A DNA stretch of 10,464 nucleotides, from positions 1 to 10,464 of the forward strand of contig DHYS01000025.1 in assembly GCA_002414185.1 (NCBI GenBank), given 5' to 3'. Below, one piece after another: positions 1-7,054 of this stretch (the first letter of the stretch is position 1; each line of letters opens with the position of its first letter). The DNA comes from Patescibacteria group bacterium UBA5124. GTDB lineage: Bacteria > Patescibacteriota > Gracilibacteria > Absconditabacterales > Absconditicoccaceae. The notes beneath the pieces were generated by a model that did no database searches, was not told the DNA's origin, and saw only the letters and a program-made list of their open reading frames with translations. Made by a program: the position numbers and the translations under genes.

Positions 1-513
1 ATCTTATGCAAAGTTGAAGATAAAAATATCCCAGACAAGAACCAGATTCAATTTTTCTAATAAAATATTTTTAAGAAATTATATCCAAATAATTATAGAT
101 CTATAATCTTAAAAAAGAAAACTCAAAGAGACCACTCTCCAAAATAAACAAATCTAAGAGGGGAACTAATTTACCTCAGACCATACTACCCTGTTTTCAC
201 ACCCCAAAACACCCATAATCACCTATTAAATATACAAAACCTAGGTAGTACCGTGGGTGATAATATTTTAAGGCGATATAATTTTCTTTTACGAGTATTT
301 CTTCACTCAACAAGAAAAAGCCATTAAATTTACATCAGTTTTTCCTATAAACAAGCAGATTATCAAACTATTTTTTAAGAACAAAAAAATGAAAAAATTA
401 ACAAATTTTCTCAAATATACATCCAATAAAAAATCCAAATAATCAAAAATATTCAGAATAAATAATTTTTATGTAAATAATATACAAAAAACTACCTCCT
501 CCAGAGCAAAAAC
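1..513. other. Gene-free leader with possible RNA structure
   Basis: No convincing reading frame is present on either strand even when TGA is read as glycine; TAA/TAG stops are dense. Two short frames run in from the left edge and end at 58-60 and 104-106, too short to name. From about 120 to 260 the base composition changes from A/T runs to C-rich and G-rich patches that can pair: TACTACC at 184-190 with GGTAGTA at 244-250, extended by CCA 181-183 with TGG 254-256 across a bulge, and ATCACC 218-223 with GGTGAT 256-261 as a competing pairing. GAGG 158-161 can also pair with CCTC 174-177. Together with the hairpin that follows at 514-531, this could be a small RNA or the leader of the downstream gene. 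I do not recognise tmRNA, RNase P RNA, SRP RNA or a known riboswitch in it. Confidence 0.4.
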
Positions 514-545
514 GGGGGAGTCCTCTCCCCTTGATTTCAATTTTT
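495..545 (+). terminator. GC-rich terminator hairpin with alternative upstream pairing
   Basis: GGGGAG (515-520), loop TCCT, and CTCCCC (525-530) form a perfect 6-bp stem in otherwise AT-rich DNA, followed on the plus strand by a T-rich tail that ends in TTTTT at 541-545. On the minus strand the same stem is followed by a shorter GTTTTTG. CTCCTCC at 496-502 is complementary to GGGGGAG at 514-520 (one G-U pair), so the left arm of the terminator can be captured by an upstream strand, the arrangement of an attenuator. Whether the switch is real is inference. Confidence 0.55.
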
Positions 546-578
546 ACATACATATACTCACCTATCCATTTAATTTAT

Positions 579-584
579 TATATA
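579..584 (+). promoter_or_regulatory. Putative -10 box, leaderless start
   Basis: TATATA lies 5 bases before the ATG at 590, so a transcript starting the usual 6-8 bases downstream would begin at or next to the start codon. No clear -35 element and no ribosome binding site are visible. AT-rich context makes chance matches likely. Confidence 0.3.
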
Positions 585-589
585 TTTGC

Positions 590-1363
590 ATGAACAAACT
601 CCTCGACCTTTTTACTAGAGAAAAATTAGCAAAGATTGAAGAAGGCGCTACTCTATTCATCTATTATATACTTCCTGTTATAGTTCTCCTTACTATCATA
701 CCCGCTATGGTAAGAACTGATAATATAGGATTTTTACGACAAGAATCGCGAGGAAATAATGGATGGACTCTTCTCGCTATTATATTATTTATCAAACCTA
801 TCATTCTTCTCACAAGAAAATATCTCAATGCTCAACTTATCACAATGCATGACGTAATTCTTACCATCAAAGACCTTCCAAAGACACTCAAAACTACAAA
901 AATCGACGGACAAACAATCAAAACCAAAACTATTCCGTTCCTTATAAACTGCTTATACAGTATATCTGCATATCTTATGAGATTTAGAAGACAGTTAGGA
1001 GTAGCTACATTTTGGTCTCTCTTCACACATTTCTTACTCTGGCAAATATTTCGAGTAAGACAAGGATTGGGAATGTTTTTTGATATTCAATTAGCAGGTA
1101 CTATAGGACTTATAGCTATAGCTATAGGAGCCCTCACATCAAACAATTACTCAATGAAAAAACTTCAAGCTAATCGAAAAAAAGTACAAATGGTTGCTTA
1201 TGTAGCATTTTTCTTTGGAGCAATACACACAGGAAACGTATTCCGACTTATTGTTTACGCCATACTCAAATATATAGAACTCAGAGATCTTTGAACTATC
1301 AAAATATGGCAAGAAAAAATAACAAATATAGCATCTAAACTAACAAATAAGATCAAGAAATAA
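590..1363 (+). CDS. Ferric-reductase-like (MsrQ/YedZ-type) heme membrane protein
   Basis: 257 aa integral membrane protein. Hydrophobic segments lie at about 22-42, 60-76, 116-130, 138-155, 166-183, 199-215 and 217-230. The C-terminal half carries the pattern of the ferric-reductase-like transmembrane domain: an RRQLG turn at 133-137, H147 in a helix, then a TS-x5-MKKL stretch, a basic loop, and H213. In MsrQ these helices bind b-type heme and pass quinone-derived electrons to the periplasmic MsrP methionine sulfoxide reductase; no MsrP gene is in the window. The family's middle histidine of the LHRL-Y motif is replaced by Q200, exactly 13 residues before H213, the same spacing as H151/H164 of E. 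coli MsrQ. The frame passes a TGA at 1292-1294 (Gly) and ends at TAA, adding 23 residues of basic tail. Substrate is unknown; the family call is fairly good, the MsrQ function is not shown. Confidence 0.65.
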
Positions 1364-1413
1364 TTTTTCCTAAATTTGCAAAAAAAAAGTTTATGAATAT
1401 ACTTAGAGTGATT

Positions 1414-1419
1414 TATATA
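1414..1419 (+). promoter_or_regulatory. Putative -10 box upstream of OLD-family gene
   Basis: TATATA starts 17 bases before the ATG at 1431, predicting a transcript start only a few bases ahead of the start codon. There is no ribosome binding site. Support is positional only. Confidence 0.25.
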
Positions 1420-1430
1420 TCTATTACTAT

Positions 1431-3371
1431 ATGCAACTTATCTCTGTAAACATATCCAATCTTCTAAGTTTTCCTTACCAAGAGACACTAAACCCTACAA
1501 ATAACATATTTTTCAATAACCATCAAAACTGAGGAGTTAACGTACTCATAGGACCAAACGGATCTGGTAAAACCAATTTTCTCAAAATCATCACTCAAAT
1601 ACTCAAAATCTGACTCATTCAAGATTATATATACAACCCTACAGAATCAGAAACAATCAAAACCATCACATACAATAAGCAATATCTCAAGGATATGATG
1701 CCTCATTTTCTCTATACACAAAAACCATCTACCATAGAAATAGAGCTCAAAATCACGAACAATGACAAAGAAAATATGTTTTTTATTCAAAAACAAAAAG
1801 AACTTTTCAACTCTATTATCAAAACATATTCAACTATAGATTATACTATTCCTAGTTGTCAAACTACTCAAATACAAGAAATAGAAAAAATACATATCAG
1901 ATTTTCTATTGATACAACTATTCAAACAGCAACACTTATACAAAGCAAAAAATCTGAATCAGAACAATTTGTTTTGGATTATTTAATACATCAGGAGCTA
2001 TTTCAACTATGTATTATTTTATACAACGAAAAAATAAGAAAAGCTGACCAAAGAGGATTTTACCCACTCAAAAACACATTCTGATTTATCAATAGTAATA
2101 GATCATTCAAAAATATCAAAAATAACCATCACAATACAAAACTTTGGGAACAATATATTGCTAACAAAAGCAGTCAAGAATACTGCTCTATCATTGGATA
2201 TGCCCTTTGTATCAGAAAAATCCGAAGCATAATTCACAACTACTCTGAAGAAAACTTTTTGAATAATAAAAATACAGAAGAACTCTCCTCTACTTTCATA
2301 GACAACAAACTCAAAGATTCTCTCTTTTTCAAATCACTTCAAGAAAATATCAAGAAATATCTCAATCTCAACCTAAATATTTTTTACAAAGACAACGAAA
2401 TATCTTTCATATTTATAGATGAGAATTGACTTCATCACGATATTCACGATCTAAGTAATGGAGAACAATCCCTCCTCATTATGATACTAAACATTTATGG
2501 ACACGACCTAAGAGATGGCCTACTTATCATAGATGAACCTGAACTTCATTTCCATCCACAAATGCAAAAAAGACTCATCAGAATGCTAGAAAAACTAAGT
2601 GAAAATATTGGAACACAATGTATCATATCTACCTACTCACCTATCCTTATCAACGAAAAAAACATCTCTAACGTCTATAGATGTAGTAAGATAAACGGAA
2701 ACTCTATCATCAAAGCACCTCAATGAAATATAGGCGAAGACGAATCTACAATCATACAAATACTTAGATTTGAAAACGCTGCTAAAATATTTTTTGTCGA
2801 TAGAATTATTATGGTAGAAGGAGAAACTGATGCCTATTTCTTCGAATACTATCTTCAATACCTCCATACTCTACCAGAATGGAAAAACAAACTTACCAAC
2901 TATGAAGTAGTTAACATCAATGGAAAATGAGGATACAAAAAACGAAGCAAATTTTTAACAAAATTTGGAATCAAATGTTCGTTTATCGGAGATTGGGACA
3001 ATATTGTAGACTATGGATTCCTCACTCAAAACGATCTCAATTACTACTACAAACAAGCCAAAGGTTATTACGCAACCAACAAAAGAAACAAGATACATTC
3101 CGACCGTCATTATACAAAACTAGTAAATACCGTCAAAGAAATGTATCCAAACAAATATCATTATATACTACAAAATATAGAAAATCTTTATAAACATCAT
3201 GTCTACATTCTTCAAAGAGGTGATATAGAAACATACCTTGGTATGATGTCAAAATGATTAGAAGAAACTATAGAGTTCTGCCATCATTATTTTCACATAT
3301 GGCTCAAAAACAAAGAACTCGAAACTCACAGAAAAGAAATGAACGATATTATAAACAAAATTTTTTCTTAA
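1431..3371 (+). CDS. OLD-family ATPase with C-terminal TOPRIM nuclease domain
   Basis: 646 aa with seven in-frame TGA (Gly) codons at 1530, 1611, 2082, 2427, 2724, 2928 and 3255. The N-terminal ABC/SMC-type ATPase has a Walker A GPNGSGKT at 41-48, a signature LSNGEQ at 341-346 and Walker B LLIIDEPELHFHP with D368/E369. The H-loop, normally THSP, reads TYSP with Y402. The C-terminal TOPRIM domain shows VEGETD (E463, D467), an NxxGK-like strand, DWD at 521-523 and DIETYL (D598, E600), the metal-binding acidic residues of OLD nucleases. Family members are ATP-regulated metal-dependent DNA nucleases linked to phage exclusion and repair. No UvrD-like helicase (GajB), reverse transcriptase or other partner lies beside it, so it looks like a class 1 stand-alone OLD protein rather than Gabija. 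It converges on the minus-strand gene with a 4-base overlap of stop codons. The next upstream ATG (1393) is in another frame. Confidence 0.85.
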
Positions 3372-4024
3372 ATATTCACATCCACAAATCATTCCTTATG
3401 CGTTATCTTAGACGAAACAGAATGATCTGATGAAGGAAACAATGAAACAAGATCAGCAACTTTCACATCTTCTATCTTATTATTAAGCTCATGAATAAGA
3501 GATTCTTTATGCTTCAATAGTTTATCTTTTTCCAAGAGAAGATAAAACATTTTATGTACAAGATCTTTTACAATCTTTCTATTTTTTTCCTGTAAATCTG
3601 AGATAATTTGTTGCTTTTGCCCCAAAAGAAGATCTTTTTCTCTAAGTATAGAAAGGATTCTTGAATCTAAATATCTATCTAAATTATCTTCAAGAGAACA
3701 AAAAAAATCAGACTCATCCACTGGAGATTTTTCCATATTATGAAAAGCGTAAGCATCTACATAAGCATCTTTCATCACATCTTCTATTTTCTTTTTCAAT
3801 TCTAATAATTCTACATCATATCCAGAAACATCAGATTTCTTGAGATATTTCTTTTTATCAAAAATATGATTATTGTTTGTCGATTTCATAGTACGGAGTT
3901 CTTTTTTCAAAGAAACCCAAGAAAAAAACTTAGAAATCAAACTAATAATCAAAAAAAGAAACAATATTCCAGATAATAAAACCCAGAAATCAAATCGATC
4001 TACAGCATAAAATCCTATGTTCAT
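3368..4024 (-). CDS. Membrane-anchored coiled-coil protein, unknown function
   Basis: 218 aa. One transmembrane segment at about 12-33 is followed by a basic stretch (SLKKELR), predicting a cytoplasmic remainder. Residues 70-90 and 125-188 are charged and helical. Two similar coiled-coil units occur: EKDLLLGQKQQIISDL near 129-144 and EKDKLLKHKESLIHEL near 165-180. A related unit occurs in the upstream neighbour, suggesting the two interact. The frame runs through a TGA at 3389-3391 (G212) and ends with TAA at 3368-3370, overlapping the end of the OLD gene. ATG at 4024 is chosen because an in-frame TAA lies five codons upstream. It is the last gene of the minus-strand cluster. A terminator-like hairpin lies immediately before the start. 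I do not recognise a family. Confidence 0.7.
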
Positions 4025-4062
4025 TTCAAAAAAAGCTTAATGAATAAAGATCCACTAAGCTT
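4025..4062 (-). terminator. Hairpin with U-tract abutting start of coiled-coil gene
   Basis: On the minus strand, AAGCTTA (4056-4062) and TAAGCTT (4033-4039) form a 7-bp stem with a 16-base loop, followed directly by a run of seven T and, three bases later, the ATG at 4024. It lies in the 69-base gap after the HTH gene and could end or attenuate transcription between the two genes. The stem is AT-rich and thus weak. Confidence 0.4.
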
Positions 4063-4093
4063 ATATTAATTTATATCAAAAAGTCAAACAGTT

Positions 4094-4654
4094 CTATTTA
4101 AAAAACATAAATCCAGCAATAATCAAGAAAACCATAGTCAAAGCAATGAAAACTAGATTTTTAACTTTTTCATTCTTTATAGAATGTCTAAGTTGGTCTA
4201 TCTTTTCTTCAAGTTTTTGCTTTTCAATAATAGCTTCTTGTTTTTCTCTTGTATAATCAGGTAATGCTATCATATTTTGGAGTTTAGTTTCCAATTCACC
4301 TACTCTTTGTTGAAGCATGAAAATAATCTTATTTTTTTCTTCCAAGATCTTTTCTTTTTCTTTAAAGATCAAGAAAAATTTTTCTAATTTTTGATCAATC
4401 ATAGCTTCCAATTGAGGATTTCATTTAGCTAAACCTGTTCATGAAGTTTGACTAACTACTTCAGTACTCAATTCTTGGTGAAGAGCAGAAAAATCTTGTT
4501 TAAGATTATTTACTTCTCCCTTTTCCAATAACACTTTGTTAGCTACCTTTTTATAAGATAACTTTCCATTTCTAATATATCTATCAATAGTTCTTGTAGA
4601 TATTCAAAGCATCTGAGCAGCAGACTCTCTAGTAATTGTATACACTTTTGACAT
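4094..4654 (-). CDS. Membrane-tethered helix-turn-helix coiled-coil protein
   Basis: 186 aa. Residues 6-45 form a MerR/excisionase-type DNA-binding fold: ITRESAAQMLG then ISTRTIDRYIRNGKL, with a small wing and KVLLEKGEV, as in helix-turn-helix 17 proteins. G17, the turn glycine, is encoded by TGA; other TGA codons give G72 and G78. Residues 84-163 are a charged coiled coil, including EKEKILEEKNKIIFML, which resembles two units in the downstream gene. Residues 166-184 are a hydrophobic anchor at the very C-terminus, so DNA-binding domain and coil should face the cytoplasm. Membrane tethering suggests a role in attaching DNA to the membrane or a sensor-linked regulator; this is inference. The start at 4654 gives the full HTH; standard code would truncate the gene to its last 105 residues. 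It ends with TAG. Confidence 0.75.
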
Positions 4655-4684
4655 AATTTTACCAAAACAATATAAAATAACATA

Positions 4685-4930
4685 TTACAAATCAAATTTT
4701 TTAGGTTCATCTTTTTTAAGATCATCTACGAGAGATTTTAGATATATAGTTATCAGAAATCATTCAACTACTCAAAAAAACAACATCCAAGGATACAAAG
4801 CCGTAAAAGACATTGTAAAATTAAAGAATAGTATAGAAGCATCTCATCATGCATTCTGAAAGAACGGTATCCAGAGAACTATAAAAATAACAATAATGAT
4901 CCACAAATAGAATGTATTCCCCTTTTTCAT
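4685..4930 (-). CDS. Small membrane protein, unknown
   Basis: 81 aa, very hydrophobic, with transmembrane segments at about 7-25 and 42-65 and a short charged tail (KSLVDDLKKDEPKKFDL) likely cytoplasmic. Four TGA codons encode glycine, two of them adjacent at residues 28-29, so it is invisible in a standard-code reading. It starts 5 bases after the stop of the holin-like gene and ends 30 bases before the HTH gene, clearly within the same transcription unit. No family recognised. The gene assignment rests on the open frame, hydrophobic pattern and tight spacing. Confidence 0.6.
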
Positions 4931-4935
4931 TTTAT

Positions 4936-5316
4936 TTATATTTTTTTAATTAAAAAGTATGCAAAACTAAGCAAACATGACAATACAAATACTTGTACTA
5001 TTGTACCCAAAGTTACTATCACACCTATATCAAGAAAGTTTACAAACTGTTCAAATACATAAAGCATTATAAAGTTCAAAACCAATGAAAAGGCTCACAT
5101 ACTAACCATAGTAATAGGCAAAGTAACAAGTTTCAATATTCATTTTATTACCACATTTATCAACCAAGATAATATTCCCAAGAACAAAAAGATAATAAAT
5201 ATATCTTTATATTCAGATTGGACAGAAAATCACAACCCAGGAATATACCTAGCTATCACATAAAGTAAAAAACTTCAAATTAAAATATACAAAACAGCAT
5301 GTTTCAAATATTTCAT
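4936..5316 (-). CDS. Holin superfamily IV (YvlD-like) four-helix membrane protein
   Basis: 126 aa with four hydrophobic helices at about 5-25, 38-57, 68-88 and 97-123. The central stretch, WLINVVIKGILKLVTLPITM then VSMGAFSLVLNFIMLYV, matches the typical pattern of the phage-holin family 4 superfamily (Pfam Phage_holin_4_2, e.g. YvlD), in which an N-x-(i/v)-K/R-P-(i/l)-L segment precedes TLP and a glycine-phenylalanine motif. The usual proline after the basic residue is here a TGA-encoded glycine (G59). Other TGA codons give G14, G29 and G74. Despite the name, most chromosomal members are not known to lyse cells, and function is undetermined. No phage genes are nearby. It sits 78 bases downstream of the NifU-like gene and 5 bases upstream of the next small membrane protein. 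Confidence 0.75.
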
Positions 5317-5353
5317 ATGTTTCTACTATGATGTAAAATAGTTCATACAAATA

Positions 5354-5382
5354 TGTCTACAATATTCAAGTCTTTTTGTCAA
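5354..5382 (-). promoter_or_regulatory. Possible promoter before holin-like gene
   Basis: A consensus -35 TTGACA (minus strand, 5377-5382) is followed after exactly 17 bases by TAGACA (5354-5359), a poor -10 match (3 of 6). It lies in the 78-base gap ahead of the ATG at 5316, the largest gap between adjacent genes inside this cluster. The -35 is exact, but the weak -10 keeps confidence low. Confidence 0.3.
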
Positions 5383-5394
5383 CTTCTGTCATCA

Positions 5395-5802
5395 TTAATC
5401 ATCTAAGAGATCAGAGAACTCATCTTCCTTACCATCTTTGAGATATTCATGGATCGCATTTCTTGCTCACATAATAGCTATTACAGCTGCTCTCTTTCTT
5501 CTAGGAGACACTTCAAATCAATGATCCAACATAGTTGTATAATTCCAACTAAGGACCTGATCCAAAGAAACTCATAAAATAAATTCAGCAAGAAAACTAG
5601 ATGCAGCCAAAGTTATCGTAGAACAATTTCCATCAAAACTATAATCCTCTATTTTATTGTCTTGTATTTTAAGATAAACAGTAATTTCATCTCAACAAAT
5701 AAAATTACCTTCATGACGACTAACTGTAGCATCCTTCATAGGAAAATTTTTCAATGGATGCTGAGCATACTCTTTTATCAAAGAATTTAATTCTTCAGAC
5801 AT
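5395..5802 (-). CDS. NifU/IscU/SufU-like iron-sulfur scaffold protein
   Basis: 135 aa, the length of a one-domain IscU/SufU protein. The first ligand motif is C36-G37-D38 (ICGDEI, Gly from TGA), followed by a beta strand TVYLKIQDNKIEDYSFDG and the second ligand C60 in GNCSTITLAASSFLAEF, which closely follows the family pattern G-C-aI-s-aS. The third ligand, normally in R-x-K-C, is R104 in SPRRKRAAV. IscU-type proteins assemble Fe-S clusters on these three cysteines and pass them to targets; loss of the third suggests altered or no cluster assembly. No cysteine desulfurase or Suf genes lie in the window. TGA also encodes G77, G95 and G112. The gene is 28 bases downstream of the unknown 96-aa gene. 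Confidence 0.8.
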
Positions 5803-5830
5803 TAGTATTCTTACAAATTAAATCAGATTG

Positions 5831-6121
5831 TTAACAACAATATTCATAATCTAATCTAATAAATAGATGAGAAAGTAAGTTTTTTAAAAGCAAAATCAAT
5901 TTATTAGAAAGTTCTACAAATCCTTTAACACAAATTATTTGAAATTCTTCTATATTTTGACAAACATTTTGCACAGACAAAAAAAACTTGTTTGAATTAA
6001 TTTCTAACACGACATCATAAAATCCATTATCTCAGGTAGAGAAAGTAGCCTTAATATTCTTAAGATAAACTGTTCTCGTTTTAATATTTTGCTGATCTAT
6101 AAGGGATTTTTGTACAATCAT
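5831..6121 (-). CDS. Conserved-looking hypothetical protein, 96 aa
   Basis: A single frame from ATG at 6121 to TAA, through one TGA at residue 30 (FSTGDNG). The sequence looks like a small soluble alpha/beta protein: strands near 15-28, 34-51 and 60-71, then a leucine-rich helix 72-89, and a C-terminal CC pair (C95, C96) plus C54 and C64. No family recognised. It is the first gene of the minus-strand cluster, 28 bases ahead of the NifU-like gene, and its four cysteines make a link to metal or Fe-S handling conceivable but unproven. The frame is not seen under the standard code beyond fragments, so the gene call rests on the open frame, position and codon texture. Confidence 0.5.
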
Positions 6122-6144
6122 CTAAGATAGTTAGAATAAAATGA

Positions 6145-6168
6145 GGTAACGGATTTTTTTTTACCGTT
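6145..6168. repeat. Overlapping inverted repeats in divergent intergenic region
   Basis: Two competing stems share bases around a T-run: GGTAA (6145-6149) with TTACC (6161-6165), and AACGG (6148-6152) with CCGTT (6164-6168). They lie between the divergent genes starting at 6121 and 6284, where an operator would be expected. The rest of this 162-base gap is AT-rich with no gene. Confidence 0.3.
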
Positions 6169-6269
6169 TTAGTTTTCAAAAACAACAGATAATTCATTAG
6201 AATTTTTAGAGAAAAATCGACTTGATTTTTATGGAGAAAACATTATTTTTTTTAGCAACATTTTATCAG

Positions 6270-6275
6270 TATATA
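6270..6275 (+). promoter_or_regulatory. Putative -10 box, leaderless start
   Basis: TATATA ends 8 bases before the ATG at 6284, placing the predicted transcript start on or beside the start codon. No -35 and no ribosome binding site are evident. Confidence 0.3.
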
Positions 6276-6283
6276 AGCTTATT

Positions 6284-7054
6284 ATGAAAAACAAATATTT
6301 CGACACTGTTGTGAAAAAAATATTAAAATACAAAAATAAGATTATAGAAATTCAAAAAATCAAAGGTATCGTACAAGATATCCTAGATACCGACTACTCT
6401 GAGAAGAAAACCTATAAGATGATCTACTATCTCAAAAACAGATGATATATAGAAAGTTTAAAAAAAGATATCTTCTTTGTTAAAAATCCAGAGAAAATAT
6501 ACACAGAAAATCAACTAATCGATCAATTTTACCGAACAATACTCAAAAAACACTGTAACGATTACCTCAAAAGCAAATGGTATATAGGTGGACTTAAAGC
6601 CTTAGAACTAAATATTTCCTCTTTTGATATCTCAGATGAGATCATCATCGTAAATATCTACAAACAATCTACAGAAAAAGTTATGGGAGATAAACAAGTA
6701 CTTTTCAAAATATACGAATCAAACAACAAAAAACTTTTTCCTATATTCTATAAACACACCAAAAAGGTCTATATACAAGAAATGCCTTTTACCATAGCAA
6801 ATATAGAACTAGCTATCTTAGAAACACTATACAACCAATCTGTAGTAAACAAAAACTATGCAGAAGAACTAATCAAAAAAATTATCAGAAAAAATGCCAA
6901 ACATCTTAATACCAAAGTTTGGGAAGACTGTATCAAAAATAACAAACACCACTCTGCTATAAACAAACTCTATAAAATAACACAAACTATAGATCCAACA
7001 CTTGCAGAAACAATCAAAACACTTATCAAAAAATACAGTTATTTTATTGGGTAA
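6284..7054 (+). CDS. Winged-helix protein, AbiEi-like (tentative)
   Basis: 256 aa, highly basic (many Lys). Residues about 27-68 look like a winged helix: a short helix, YSEKKTYKMIYYLKNRGYIE as recognition helix and turn, then a wing IFFVKNPEK. TGA encodes G54 in the NRGYI turn, a position often Gly in such folds. The following KWYIGGLKALELN segment (98-110) recalls AbiEi-type antitoxin/regulator proteins, where a winged helix is joined to a domain beginning with a similar stretch. The C-terminal 100 residues are helical and unlike anything I recognise. No AbiEii nucleotidyltransferase toxin lies next to it; the neighbours are divergent or convergent genes, so it stands alone. Standard code would show only its last 123 residues. 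Family assignment is weak. Confidence 0.5.

Noticed and set aside
1..106. C-terminal end of a plus-strand gene entering from the left
   Set aside because: Two short open frames exist, but neither shows a recognisable sequence and both are too short to support.
832..1026. 64-aa minus-strand ORF inside the heme protein gene
   Set aside because: Antisense shadow of a recognisable membrane protein.
2927..3193. 88-aa plus-strand ORF
   Set aside because: It is an out-of-frame shadow across the TOPRIM domain of the OLD gene, whose motifs are in the other frame.
1431..3371. Pseudogene made of several broken ORFs
   Set aside because: All breaks are TGA in one continuous frame, and domain motifs join across them in the right order; it is one intact gene under code 25.
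1431..3371. Gabija defence system (GajA)
   Set aside because: No UvrD-like helicase GajB is present downstream; the next gene is an unrelated protein on the other strand.
3661..3843. 60-aa plus-strand ORF opposite the coiled-coil gene
   Set aside because: Antisense shadow; low-complexity composition and no start signals.
4543..4725. 60-aa minus-strand ORF
   Set aside because: Different frame from the HTH gene, whose DNA-binding domain clearly covers the same bases.
4936..5316. Prophage lysis gene
   Set aside because: No endolysin, structural or integrase genes nearby, and the family is common on bacterial chromosomes.
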